DNA of 64,000 nucleotides, taken from assembly GCF_022919215.1 (NCBI RefSeq), contig NZ_CP095046.1:4764501-4828500 (forward strand). The letters are read 5' to 3'. A program made the translations under genes and the position numbers. The notes beneath the pieces were generated by a model. That model made no database searches, was not told the origin of the DNA, and worked only from the letters and a program-made list of their open reading frames with translations. Every line of letters begins with the position of its first letter. Position 1 is the stretch's first letter. Of the stretch, positions 18,097 to 27,145 are shown one piece after another. The stretch is from Hymenobacter cellulosilyticus (lineage in GTDB: Bacteria; Bacteroidota; Bacteroidia; Cytophagales; Hymenobacteraceae).

Positions 18097-19309
18097 ATGA
18101 AACGCACAAAATTTTTCACCCTGCTTGTTCCCCTCGCCCTGCTGACCAACCTATTGAGCAGCTGCAAAGAAGACGCCGCCCCGGCCCCGCGCCCGACCCG
18201 ACCACTGAGCCGGTGCCGGACACCCCGTTTAGCTCTATTCCCGATGAGCTGGTCGGAACGTGGTTTGCCAGCCATAATGCCGGTCCGCTGACTACCAACT
18301 GGGAAAAAGGCACCTTTCAGGGAGAGCAGGGCTTCCGCGAATTTCGCACGATGGTATTCACCAAGGATGGTAAAAATGCCGTGGAGTATACCTCCGAAGT
18401 GTTCATCAGCAGCGACGAAACCAAGCAGTACCTCTACCGGATTACGGGCACGCTGGAGTACAAAGCCAGCCCCTCTACCCTCACCTTCCACGCCCAGGCC
18501 GGCACCATGCGGGTGTTCAGCAACAAGTACTCGGGCTACAAGCAGGCAGTCATTCAGCGCAAAGACCTCGACGCCTACGTCAGTATACTGCGCAGCCCAC
18601 AAGCCACCACCTTCCCTACGGCTACCAACTTCCTCGACGCGCAACGCGCAGATGGCGCAAATCAGTTTTCGGTGCGGTATCAAAAGGTAGCCGGCTCCGA
18701 TACGCCCCCACCGACCCGGACGGCCTCTATACCAAACCGCCAACGACGGGCACCTACATTGAAATAGCCAAACTGTATTATCCCACGGTCACGATTGGAA
18801 CCCAGGAATGGATGAGCGTCAACTACGCGGGCAACGGCGGCATCAAAGTGGGCACCAAGCCGCATTACGGCACATTTTTCAAGCATGCCGACCTGAATAC
18901 CATCCCGGTTCCGGCGGGCTGGCGCATTCCTACCAAACAGGATTACGTCAAGCTCCTGGCTTCCCAGGGCCTGACCCTAAACTCCTGGGAATCGACGGAC
19001 GGCGCTGATCTGGCGTCGAAGCGGCGGCTGGGGCAGCTGATGGCCACCAGCGGCTGGCTGAAACAGGATGGCTACGCTACCAACAGCTCGGGCTTCACGG
19101 CGGTGCCGGCCAACCTGCAGGTAACCAATGGCAGCCCGAACGGGGAAGGCACGAACTGCCTGCTCTGGACGGCGGAAAAAAATGCGGAGGACAGCCCCGT
19201 AGCCTTTCAGATAATTCAGCTGCCCAGCGACACGTATGCCGCGTTTGGGTCCTATGCCGTGGGCTACAACCCGGCCCACCTGCCCGTACGCCTGGTTCGG
19301 GACAAGTAA
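18097..19309 (+). CDS. FISUMP-domain lipoprotein (two apparent frameshifts)
   Basis: A lipoprotein signal with lipobox LSSC (Cys about 23) is followed by a lipocalin-like region (PDELVGTWFASHN.. to about residue 200). The C-terminal half is a Fibrobacter succinogenes major paralogous (FISUMP) domain: IGTQEWMSVNYAG, VPAGWRIPTKQDYVKLL, CLLWTAEKN, and a final LPVRLVRDK. The frame is lost near 18186 (adding one base near CCCCGCGCC gives APDPTTEPVPDTPF) and near 18707 (adding one C to CCCCC gives DTPPTDPDGLYTKPP). With both repairs the protein is about 404 residues and continuous. Role unknown; FISUMP proteins are surface lipoproteins of Bacteroidota and Fibrobacter. It is preceded by site 6. Confidence 0.75.
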
Positions 19310-19403
19310 TACCTTTGGTCCGGCGGGCTTGCTCTACTTGGCAGGCTCGCCGGACTTTTGCCTGCTACACGGCACCATTACCGCCACGAAAAGCACTACG
19401 GTT

Positions 19404-19796
19404 ATGATTGATAAATTAGCCTGGGTACGGATTGAAAACGGAAAGATTCTGACGGCGCGCAGCCACCGCCGCGACCTGTATTACATCCCGGGTGGGAAAC
19501 GGGAAGCCGGCGAACTGGATGAGCAAGCTCTGCGGCGCGAAATAAAAGAGGAGCTTACCGTGGAGCTTGTACCCGAATCGGTGCAGTTCCTGGCAGCGTT
19601 TCAAGCCCCGGCCCACGGGCAGCCCGCGGGCACGCTCGTGCGGCTGCGCTGCTACACCGCCGACTACCAGGGCCGTTTGCACCCATCGGCGGAAATCGAG
19701 GAGATGCAGTGGCTGGCCTACGCCGACCGCCACCGGGTGTCGGCCGTAGCCCAGCTCGTCTTCGACCATCTGCATAGCCACGGCTTGCTTATCTAA
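19404..19796 (+). CDS. NUDIX hydrolase
   Basis: A 130-residue NUDIX pyrophosphohydrolase. The Nudix box spans about residues 30-52 as GKREAGE.(7).REIKEEL. The metal-binding REx2EE core is intact, but the glycine after it is replaced (TV follows), which is a tolerated variant. It probably hydrolyses a nucleoside-diphosphate-linked substrate; specificity cannot be read. I chose the ATG at 19404 (MIDKLAWVRIENGKIL), which starts the first strand of the fold. It is 94 bp after the FISUMP gene and 75 bp before the acetyltransferase on the same strand. Confidence 0.85.
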   Translation: MIDKLAWVRIENGKILTARSHRRDLYYIPGGKREAGELDEQALRREIKEELTVELVPESVQFLAAFQAPAHGQPAGTLVRLRCYTADYQGRLHPSAEIEEMQWLAYADRHRVSAVAQLVFDHLHSHGLLI

Positions 19797-19871
19797 TCTA
19801 TCTACACCTATGCACCGCATCCTTGCGGCCTGCCCTCGGCAGTTCTTTCCACGTACTAAGCTCTTGCTTCT

Positions 19872-20510
19872 ATGCCTGTTGCGCCCTCTACCGTCTTCCC
19901 GCTTAGTGGCTACCAGCGGCTTTGCTTTCTGAAGAACATCATCCATCATCCTCACATAACGGTCGGAGACTATACCTACTACGACGACTTTGAGACGGTC
20001 GAAAATTTTCAGAAGCAGGTTCGCTACCACTTCGACTTCACCGGCGACCGTCTCACCATCGGCAAGTTCTGCATGCTGGCCTCCGGAGTAGAATTCATTA
20101 TGAACGGGGCCAATCATTTGGCTACTGCCGTCAGCGCGTATCCCTTTGCCGTTTTTGGCGAAGACTGGGCTTCTGCCATGGAAGGAAAGTCGTATCCGAG
20201 CAAAGGCAACACAACCGTTGGCAACGATGTCTGGATTGGCTACCGGGCCAGCATTATGCCCGGAGTAACCATCGGGGACGGCGCTATTATCGGTGCCTAT
20301 TCCGTCGTAACGCGCGATGTTGCCCCCTATACTATCGTCGGCGGTAATCCGGCTCAGGTGATTCGCCTACGGTTTGATCCGGCCACCATCACGCAGCTAC
20401 TGGCAGTGGCGTGGTGGGACTGGCCAATTGAGAAAATTACCCGCTACACCTCCCTGCTGACCGGGGATGCCGCCATGTTCCTGGCCGCCCTGAAAGAGCA
20501 GCAGGCCTAA
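19872..20510 (+). CDS. Xenobiotic acetyltransferase, Vat/CatB-like (left-handed beta-helix)
   Basis: A 212-residue hexapeptide-repeat O-acetyltransferase of the XAT group that includes streptogramin Vat and chloramphenicol CatB enzymes. The catalytic-histidine region MNGANHLATAVSAYPF is conserved. It is followed by the hexapeptide coil GNDVWIGYRASIMPGVTIGDGAIIGAYSVVTRDV and the closing VGGNPAQVIRLRF. The C-terminal WWDWP motif is also typical. The family acetylates a hydroxyl of an antibiotic or related small molecule. Whether this one confers resistance cannot be said; environmental homologues often have unknown substrates. Confidence 0.85.
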   Translation: MPVAPSTVFPLSGYQRLCFLKNIIHHPHITVGDYTYYDDFETVENFQKQVRYHFDFTGDRLTIGKFCMLASGVEFIMNGANHLATAVSAYPFAVFGEDWASAMEGKSYPSKGNTTVGNDVWIGYRASIMPGVTIGDGAIIGAYSVVTRDVAPYTIVGGNPAQVIRLRFDPATITQLLAVAWWDWPIEKITRYTSLLTGDAAMFLAALKEQQA

Positions 20511-20681
20511 GCTGGTAGCCCAAAGCAAGCGCGCCGAATTTGCGAAAGTTTCCGCTGACGGCGGGCCATAACTGCGGCTTACTCCGGTAAAAGGCACAAC
20601 CGAGTGGGCTGCCCTGCCGGCGTATGACGCCGCCGTAGCGCTGCCTTTTCCAAGCAATGCTCAGCCCCTTAAGTCCACTAA

Positions 20682-20703
20682 AAAAGGCTCCGTAGAGCCT
20701 TTT
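20682..20703. terminator. Bidirectional terminator
   Basis: AAAAGGCTC-CGTA-GAGCCTTTT forms a 9-bp stem with A-runs and T-runs on either side. It abuts the stop of the minus-strand AraC gene (20705) and lies 170 bp after the plus-strand acetyltransferase. Confidence 0.75.
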
Positions 20704-20704
20704 G

Positions 20705-21701
20705 CTAGGAACACGCTGCCAACTCCTGTACCTGAGACTTAGGGCCTCGCCGAAGCTGTGAGGGTGCCTGGCCGAAGCGCCGGCGAAAGGCGGTGGCAAA
20801 ATGAGCCGGGTTGACAAAGCCCACGGCCTCGGCCACCTGCTGCACGGGCTCGTCGGTGAGCAGCAGCAGCTGCTGGGCCACGCTGAGCCGGCGCTCGGCC
20901 ACATAGCCAAACACGGTCGTGCCGAAGAGTTCGCGAAAGCCCTTCTTGAGCTTGAAGTCGTTCGTGCCAAACAAGCGGGCCAGCTCCAGCAAGCTCGGCG
21001 GCTCGGCGTAGTGCGTGTCCAAAAACTCGCGGATGGCGTGCAGCGTGTCCCGGTCGCGGGAGCCGGCAGCGCGGCGCTGCACCTGGCGCAGCAGGGCTTG
21101 CTGCTCGATGAACAAGTCCAGAAAGCGCGCTTCCAGAAACAGCTTCTTCAACGCCCCCCGTATGGGCAGGCCATGATCTGCTCGATTAAGGCCCGCTGCG
21201 TCGGGGAAACAGAGGCGCATTGGGGCAGCAGCACAAAGGGTTCTTGCCGGGCCAGGCGCGACTCGTGCTGGGCTAGCCAGTCGGGGTTACTGCCTACCAG
21301 CTCGGTGAAGAAAGCCGGGGTAATATGCACCGAGAAGCTGCTATAGCCCTGCCCCTCGAAGGTGTAGTAATTGGTGGGAGCTTCATCGGCCATCAGGTTG
21401 TGCTGCCCTCGCCGATAAGCAAGGGGCGCGAGGCGCAGGCGCGCGTGCTCACCTGACCGCCGAGTTGAAAATACATGGCCAGCCACGGCCGCTCGACGGT
21501 CAGCTCGACCTGGAAGGGCTTCTGCAGCTGCCCCTTCCAGGTTGTCATCTGGACCCCGTCTAAAAAATAGTCGGTAAACTCCACGAAGCTCCCGGCATTT
21601 TTCCATAGGCCGGTAGCTTGTAAAAATCCGGGCTGCTGGTGCAGCTGTATCTGGGTATTATCGAGAAGCTCGGCCGTGCGAAACTGAAATAAGGGTTCCA
21701 T
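20705..21701 (-). CDS. AraC-family transcriptional regulator (copy 2, two apparent frameshifts)
   Basis: A paralogue of the regulator at 14550, about 332 residues once repaired. It starts MEPLFQFRTAELLDN and has the same two-HTH domain (VAEAVGFVNPAHFATAFRRRFGQ). The frame is lost near 21408, where GGG should be GGGG to give GEGQHNLMADE (compare GHGHQNVMGDE in copy 1). It is lost again at 21153-21158, where copy 1 has seven G and this copy six. The N-terminal half is only moderately similar to copy 1, but the DNA-binding half is nearly identical in DNA. Both copies should therefore recognise the same DNA while sensing different signals (inference). Confidence 0.8.
20782..21185 (-). repeat. Inverted near-identical segment, copy 2 (within AraC gene 2)
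   Basis: Partner of 15066-15470, in opposite orientation and 5.3 kb away. The high identity is confined to the 3' half of both genes, which fits recent gene conversion rather than a young whole-gene duplication. Confidence 0.85.
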
Positions 21702-21913
21702 CAGCAATACAGATAAGGTCAGTAAACTAACGACTCGGGGCGGCGGGCAAACCCCGTTATACAAACTGATAAGTGGCAAAAATCAGCATTTATATGAAAC
21801 CCAGCTACTTTTATCCGTCTTAAAGTTAGCTAACCTCAACCGTGCTTGCCGGTAGGCTGTAGCAGCGGGCCTGACTGCCGGCCGGCCAGAATACGTGATT
21901 AGCTGCTTTCACC

Positions 21914-21963
21914 AAACGCCACGGGTAGATAGGCTTGGCAGCCTACATACCCGTGGCGTTTTT
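21914..21963. terminator. Long inverted repeat, probable terminator
   Basis: AACGCCACGGGTA at 21915-21927 pairs with TACCCGTGGCGTT at 21948-21960, with a second small stem (TAGGCT.. AGCCTA) in the loop. The T-run lies on the plus-strand side, but no plus-strand gene precedes it. It probably ends the minus-strand PAP2 transcript (stop at 22060) or insulates the AraC promoter. Confidence 0.55.
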
Positions 21964-22059
21964 CAGGTTTTTGCAGCCCGATTGGTAGTAAAGGAGTCTG
22001 CCACCGAACCTGTTAAACTACTCCATGCCAGCCGCCTATTTGCCGCACTCGCCTCAGCC

Positions 22060-22671
22060 TCAACTCAGTACGAGCAGCACACCCGTGCCCAAACCCAGTG
22101 CGGTACCGGCCAGCAGCTCCGACAACGTATGCTGCCCCAGCACCAGCCGCGAGGCGGCAACAAGGGTTGAGGCAACCAGCGCCGCCAGGCCCCACTCCGG
22201 CTGCACGGAATATAAGGCGCTGGTCAGAAAAAACGTAATAGCCGCGTGGAGCGAAACCTTGAGCAGAAAGGTAAGCCCAAAGCAAGCCACCAGCATCAGG
22301 CAAAGCACGCTCAGCCCGTCGCGCACGGCAGTACTGACCGGCAAAACCACTGTCAGCGTAGTAATAGCCAACAGCAGCAGTCCGATCAGTCGCGGGTAAA
22401 ACGAGTGGCGCTGCTCCTGGTCCGAAACGTCGAGGCTAGAGTAGGCTCCCGCGCGAATCTGCTGGTAGTTCCACAGTGTGATGGGCACCATGACCAGCCC
22501 GAGCATTCCGCCGGTCATCCAGCCAGCGGTACGCCCATCCACGGCCCGAAAAGCAACGCAGGCCAGTAGCAACGGCCCGGTAATGAAAGGGTGGGCCAGC
22601 GTAGATATAAGCTTGGCCAAGCGCAACACCATCCGTGATTGGGAGGCCGCAAGGACACTAGAGTAAGTCAT
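22060..22671 (-). CDS. PAP2-family membrane phosphatase
   Basis: A 203-residue integral membrane protein with about five hydrophobic segments. The reduced PAP2 signature is visible as KVSLHAAITFF and, 30 residues later, SRLVLGQHTLSELLAG (SR..LGxHx3(D/E)). It probably dephosphorylates a lipid phosphate such as an undecaprenyl or phosphatidate species. Glu stands where Asp is usual in the last motif (HTLSELLAG), which occurs in Bacteroidota homologues. It is monocistronic. Confidence 0.75.
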   Translation of the reverse strand: MTYSSVLAASQSRMVLRLAKLISTLAHPFITGPLLLACVAFRAVDGRTAGWMTGGMLGLVMVPITLWNYQQIRAGAYSSLDVSDQEQRHSFYPRLIGLLLLAITTLTVVLPVSTAVRDGLSVLCLMLVACFGLTFLLKVSLHAAITFFLTSALYSVQPEWGLAALVASTLVAASRLVLGQHTLSELLAGTALGLGTGVLLVLS

Positions 22672-22779
22672 AGGGTCGGTTAGCTTAACTATGTTGAGGT
22701 AAAGGCAGGTCGCGCAAAGTCATTGCGGCTGGCTTCTAGCAGCGGAAGGCGGCGGAAGGGTTAGGGCCGCGGCGGCCTA

Positions 22780-23751
22780 TCAAACCGTTTCTGCTACTGC
22801 CAACGCTGCGGCACCGCGCCGGCTATATTCTCTTCCTAAGTTGTCGGTGTTTATACCTGACGACAACACGCCTTTTTTCAGGTGCAGAAACAGATTGATG
22901 TTTTCGGGCTCCTTGCCGACGAAAATATCTTCTCTGCTAAAGCCTGCCGCCACCGCCAGGTCAATCAGCTGCTCCTCGGTGCGATGATTAAGCCGCCAGT
23001 CACCGAAGATTTCCATATAACACCTGCTCGGATTGTTATCCTCATTAAAATTGCCAATTATAATTTCTCCGCCCGGCGCCAGCCAGCCTGCAAATCTTTT
23101 TATAAGCAATACAAAAGCCTTATCATCGAAATAATCAAATAAGCCCGCCGACCAGATTATGTCGTATTTATCTTCGGTCTGAAACCGGAATATATTTTTA
23201 TTTACAAACTCTATCTGATTTAAATACTGCTTATTTAACTGCTGGGCATGGCTTATTGCGGCTTTATCCATTTCAACGCAGGTAGTGGATAATTGACAGC
23301 CCGGATTTTCAGCATACAGCTCATATAAGTCTCTGGCGGGGCCGCTGGCTATGTTCAGCAGCTTCACGCTCTGGTGCAGCTTGCTCGAAACATGGTCTTT
23401 AAAATACTTTTTTCTGTTCCGAACTGCCTGCGCAGCTGAGTTGGCCAAGGAATAATCATCCCACTTATGATATTCGCTCGACGAATCACGCGTGTAGATT
23501 CGGTCAATTATGGAGAAGTCGCCGGCATAGCCAAACGGCTTCTGCAGGATATGGCCCATAATACTCTGGGTGGTATGCAGAAAGCCACAGCTTTGCTTTA
23601 AGCTTGATAGTTCGGCTAAGTCAATTGCATTGTCCTTGATTCTTTCCCCAAACAAATTCATTAAATTATCAAGGGCTTGATAATCCTCTTTATCAGGGCC
23701 ATTCTTTGCTATAAAATAATTGATATTGCGAATTAGCTCTTCGGTTTTCAT
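22780..23751 (-). CDS. SAM-dependent methyltransferase, 3-OH-palmitate-methyl-ester type, low GC
   Basis: A 323-residue class I methyltransferase. The SAM motif I is LLNIASGPARDLYEL, with an acidic motif II at CVEMDKAAISHA, then YDIIWSAGLFDYFDD (motif IV) and LAPGGEIIIGNF (post motif). The arrangement resembles the extracellular-factor biosynthesis (PhcB-like) methyltransferases of Bacteroidota, which is a tentative match. The ATG at 23751 (MKTEELIRNIN) is chosen over one 16 codons upstream as the natural start of the fold. The codons are strikingly A/T-rich (AAA, ATA, TAT, TTA) compared with all neighbours, suggesting recent horizontal acquisition. It is monocistronic and flanked by unrelated genes. 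Confidence 0.75.
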   Translation of the reverse strand: MKTEELIRNINYFIAKNGPDKEDYQALDNLMNLFGERIKDNAIDLAELSSLKQSCGFLHTTQSIMGHILQKPFGYAGDFSIIDRIYTRDSSSEYHKWDDYSLANSAAQAVRNRKKYFKDHVSSKLHQSVKLLNIASGPARDLYELYAENPGCQLSTTCVEMDKAAISHAQQLNKQYLNQIEFVNKNIFRFQTEDKYDIIWSAGLFDYFDDKAFVLLIKRFAGWLAPGGEIIIGNFNEDNNPSRCYMEIFGDWRLNHRTEEQLIDLAVAAGFSREDIFVGKEPENINLFLHLKKGVLSSGINTDNLGREYSRRGAAALAVAETV

Positions 23752-24184
23752 TGCTGTTATTGTGAGAGGGTGCAAGAGTACATTTTGGTTTAAAGCCAAG
23801 CCATGGCTAAGCAGCCTTCACCACAGGGCCGCAGCGGGCCGGCGCGCTGCGGCTGCCTGTGGTTCCAAGCCGATACAAAGGTCTTGCAGTGCCTCCCGGC
23901 GGACATTTGTCAAAGGGAGTTCTTTCTTTTGCAAACGGATTTTTGCGCTACCGGCGTAGCCCACCGGCACCGGTTTAGCACGTGCTGATACAGTTCGTCC
24001 GGCCTTGGCTGGCACCAGCACCCCCACCTTTGGGGCCCGGGTAAGCAGCAGGCGGCCCAGGCGTAGCACTTCAGCCCGTTATTAGGCTCGCGTATTTCCA
24101 AAATACCTGAAAGTGGGTATTGCCACCGCTGCGTGCCGTCCCGAACTTTGACGGCTCCTTTGCATGGTATAGCAGATTATTCGC
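23752..24184. other. Intergenic, one isolated half-site
   Basis: There is no gene here. On the minus strand AAATCCGTTTGCAAAAG at 23942-23926 resembles one half of a tandem box, but no second repeat occurs 21 bp away and no -7 element at 37 bp. It may be a degenerate site for the methyltransferase gene, or chance. Confidence 0.35.
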
Positions 24185-25593
24185 ATGAGAAAAACCCTAC
24201 CCTTTTTGTTACGGTTGACGCCTTTGGTCGGCCTTTTTGCCCTTTGCTCGACGGCGCGGGCGCAGTCGGTGGCGGCCGGAACCGGACATTCGCTCTTTGT
24301 ATGCGCCAGCGGAAACGTGATGACCGTGGGCCAGAATACCGTGGGCCAGCTCGGCGACGGTACCACCAGGCAGCGGCAGTTGCCCATTACGGTTCCCTCC
24401 CTAAGCGGCGTGAAAGCCGTGGCGGGCGGCGACGAAACGTCCCTGTTTCTCAAAACCGACGGTACCGTCTGGGGGTGTGGCGGCAATACCGCCGGCCAGT
24501 TGGGCGTCGGCGACCAGCTTAACTATTCTACTCTGGTGCGGGTAGGCACCCTAACGGACGTCAAGGCCATTGCCACGGGTTATCGGCACTCGCTCTTTTT
24601 GAAGAATGACGGCACGGTCTGGACCTGCGGCTCCAACCAAGGCGGCGCATTGGGTACGGGAAATACGTCGGCTTATCTCACTACTCCGATGCAGATCAAT
24701 GGGCTGACTGGGGTTGTGGCCATTGCCGCGGGTTACGTCCATTCGCTGTTTTTGAAAAGCGACGGCACGGTGTGGGGGCTCGGCCAAAGCCTGGACGGCG
24801 AGTTGGGAGGAGGAAGAAATGAGGAAATACTGAAGTCTCCGACCCAGATTCCGGGCCTGAGCAACATTACTGCTATAGCCGCTTCCCGGGAGTATCGGGC
24901 GCACTCGCTGTTTTTGCAAAGCAACGGGACGGTATTGGCCTGCGGCAGCAACTATTACGGCGGGGTAGGCTCGGGTACCCCCGGGGCTACCATGCGCGTA
25001 AACACTCCGACTCCGGTAGCGGGCTGACCGATGTGAAAGCCATTGCCGCGGGTCGTTTTCACTCGCTCTTTCTGAAAACCGATGGCACCGCGTGGGCCTG
25101 TGGCTACAACCGGTCCGGGCAACTGGGCAATGGCACTACTACCGACGCTCCAACGCCCGTACAGGTGGCGGCATCGGGTTTCAGTGGCCTGGCCGTCGGG
25201 AATGATTTTTCCTTTTTTATCAAGGGTGACGGCACGGCCTGGGGCAGCGGCAGTGGCGGACTGGGCAATCTGGGCGACGGTGGCTCGACCAATGCTCTTA
25301 CCCCGGTGCGGGCCTCCCTGGTTTGCCCCATTGCGCTGTCATCCCGTTCTGCCACCGCTCAGCCTGCGGTGAATGTATACCCAGTACCCGCCCACGGCCA
25401 GGTGCGCCTGCACCTTGGCACCACCGAAACGGTGCAGGTGCAGATTGTGGGAGAAACGGGCCAGCTACTACGGGTTTGCTCGGCTCAGGGCCCCGAGGCG
25501 CAGCTGGAGCTAGCGGAACTGCCAGCCGGCATTTACGTGGCCAAAATCATCACCCGGACCGGCGTGCTGACCCAGAAAATCGTCCTGTACTAG
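24185..25593 (+). CDS. Secreted RCC1-repeat protein with T9SS sorting domain (one apparent frameshift)
   Basis: A signal peptide ending ..CSTARAQS is followed by about six RCC1-type propeller blades of 50-55 residues. Each has a core like VKAIAAGYRHSLFLKNDGTVWTCGSNQ.GALG. The C-terminus (VNVYPVPAHGQVRLHLG to VLTQKIVLY) is a type A T9SS sorting domain. The frame breaks at about 25021: adding one G to the GGG run turns VAG-stop into VAGLTDVKAIAAG and continues to 25593 (about 469 residues). The second half would otherwise appear as a separate gene starting near 25033. It probably forms a seven-bladed surface propeller; its partner is unknown. It is followed by a strong terminator. Confidence 0.8.
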
Positions 25594-25604
25594 TTCCAGA
25601 GAGC

Positions 25605-25655
25605 AAAAGGGTGGCATGGGGCCGGCAGCACTGCCGGCTCTATGCCACCCTTTTT
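25605..25655 (+). terminator. Strong Rho-independent terminator
   Basis: AAAAGGGTGGCAT at 25605-25617 pairs with ATGCCACCCTTTT, and an inner GCCGGCAG-CA-CTGCCGGC stem extends it. It ends in TTTTT. It lies 12 bp after the RCC1-protein stop. Confidence 0.85.
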
Positions 25656-25867
25656 CTATTACCAGCCGGCGCTATAACTGCTTAAGCTACCGTCAGGTTG
25701 AACACGGATGCGCAACCTTCCGCATAATAGGGCAACATCGGCTACGCGGGCATCTGACCTGAACTTGTGCGCGGCGGGGCGGTTATGGTCACGACTTTCG
25801 GTAGCGGCGGCAACGCCTTGCTACTAGAAAACTCGCTCATCCCTCCTACCCAACCGGCAGAAAACTG

Positions 25868-26656
25868 ATGAAACCAACCCTTTTACTCACGGCCGCTCTG
25901 GCTACTTTTGCTATTCAGGCCCAAGCCCAGACTCCTACCGCTACCACTGCGCCGCGCGTAGCGGCCGACCAGATTGCCACGAAAAAAGGGCCGCTTACGG
26001 TGCAGCCCATTACTCACGGCAGCGTGGTATTTACCTGGAACGGAAAGACCATCTACGTGGACCCCTACGGCGGTTCGGAAGCCTATGCCGGGCTGGCCGC
26101 CCCCGATATGGTGCTGATTACCGACATTCACGGCGACCACCTGGACCCAAAGACACTCTCTGGCCTCTCCCTGGGCAAGGCCCTGCTGGTGGTGCCCCAA
26201 GCCGTGGCGGACAAGCTGCCGGCGGAATACAAGGCGCAGGCACGCATTCTGCGCAATGGTCAGCGGCTCGATACGCTGGGCCTGCAGGTTGCGGCCATTC
26301 CAATGTACAACCTGCCTGAAGCAGCCGACGCGATGCACACCAAAGGCCGGGGCAACGGCTACGTGCTCAGTCTGGGCGGCAAAAACGTGTACCTGTCCGG
26401 CGACACGGAAGACATTGCCGAAATGCGCGCCCTCAAAGGCATCGACGTGGCGTTTGTGTGCATGAACCTGCCCTACACCATGGATGTGAACCAGGCGGCG
26501 CAGGGCGTATTAGCCTTCAAGCCGGGCATTGTGTATCCCTACCACTACCGCGGCCAGAACGGTCTGAGCGACGTGGCCGCCTTTCAGAAAGCGGTAAACA
26601 CTGCCAACAAGAAAATCGACGTGCGACTGCGCAACTGGTATCCGGCAGCTCAGTAA
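25868..26656 (+). CDS. Secreted metallo-beta-lactamase-fold hydrolase (UlaG-like)
   Basis: A 262-residue protein with a signal peptide (MKPTLLLTAALATFAIQAQA). The MBL fold is marked by THGSVVFTWNGKTIYVDPYGG, the metal motif TDIHGDHLDP, and later LSGDTEDIAEM and PYHYRG. These are typical of the periplasmic or secreted UlaG-like branch in Bacteroidota. The metal motif reads DxHGDH in place of HxHxDH, a pattern I associate with this branch. The substrate is unknown. It is a single gene with a terminator overlapping its stop. Confidence 0.85.
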   Translation: MKPTLLLTAALATFAIQAQAQTPTATTAPRVAADQIATKKGPLTVQPITHGSVVFTWNGKTIYVDPYGGSEAYAGLAAPDMVLITDIHGDHLDPKTLSGLSLGKALLVVPQAVADKLPAEYKAQARILRNGQRLDTLGLQVAAIPMYNLPEAADAMHTKGRGNGYVLSLGGKNVYLSGDTEDIAEMRALKGIDVAFVCMNLPYTMDVNQAAQGVLAFKPGIVYPYHYRGQNGLSDVAAFQKAVNTANKKIDVRLRNWYPAAQ

Positions 26657-26717
26657 GGCAACTTCCGCACGTCCTGGCGCGCCCCGGGCATGACAGGACG
26701 TGCGGTAATGCCTTTCT
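26655..26717 (+). terminator. Terminator overlapping the MBL-gene stop
   Basis: CCGCACGTCCTG at 26665-26676 pairs with CAGGACGTGCGG at 26694-26705, flanked by AAGGCA and TGCCTTTCTT, which extend the stem and supply T-residues. Confidence 0.7.
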
Positions 26718-26944
26718 TAAGACAGAAAACAGCGTGTCTGCTGGCTTAAACGCTAACTAACGTGTTCGAATCCGTCGTCGGTAGTCAAGAAGCAGAAGCT
26801 CTGAGTTCGACTCCCTTGCGAGGGCTGGGTAACAAAATGGGACGTAGGCGGCGGTTTCCCTGTAAGGCGTAGCCAACGGCAAGCAGGTGGTCAAGCCTGA
26901 CCTAAGCGTGGATCAGCGAAGCTGAATTCGCCGTAAGCCGAGGG

Positions 26945-27145
26945 CTACTGCCGCTGCTGCTGAAGCACCTGCAGGGTTTCGCGGTGGCGCTTTTCGGCCT
27001 GATCTTCCCGGTAGGAAGCCACAGCCCAGATGGCTGCCGGAATCCAGCCGATCAGCGTCAGGTGCAGAATACCGCAGAGAATTCCCTTCAGCACGTGGCC
27101 CCGGAAAATCATGGAAATTCCGGGCAATAGAATGGCGAATAGCAT
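26945..27145 (-). CDS. YqaE/Pmp3-family small membrane protein
   Basis: A 66-residue protein with two hydrophobic helices (MLFAILLPGISMIFRG and LCGILHLTLIGWIPAAIWAV). The UPF0057 signature of the Pmp3/YqaE family is clear, followed by a charged coiled C-terminal tail. Family members influence membrane potential and are often stress-induced. It is isolated between the MBL and amylase genes. Confidence 0.85.
   Translation of the reverse strand: MLFAILLPGISMIFRGHVLKGILCGILHLTLIGWIPAAIWAVASYREDQAEKRHRETLQVLQQQRQ

Noticed and set aside
23926..23942. AAATCCGTTTGCAAAAG on the minus strand as a seventh tandem box
   Set aside because: There is no second AATCCG 21 bp upstream and no TAnnTTTG at 37 bp. 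It is kept only as a lone half-site.
24185..25593. Two separate RCC1-type genes
   Set aside because: The second frame continues the blade repeat in register after a single missing G and has no signal peptide, so it is one gene.
26764..26830. GTTCGAATCC and GAGTTCGACTCCC as tRNA T-arms
   Set aside because: No acceptor, D or anticodon arm can be folded around either, and no -CCA end is present. At most these are remnants. The AATCCG here also has no partner or -7 element.
24185..27145. Integrated mobile element around the low-GC methyltransferase and tRNA-like remnants
   Set aside because: No integrase, transposase, direct repeats or att-like duplication could be found.
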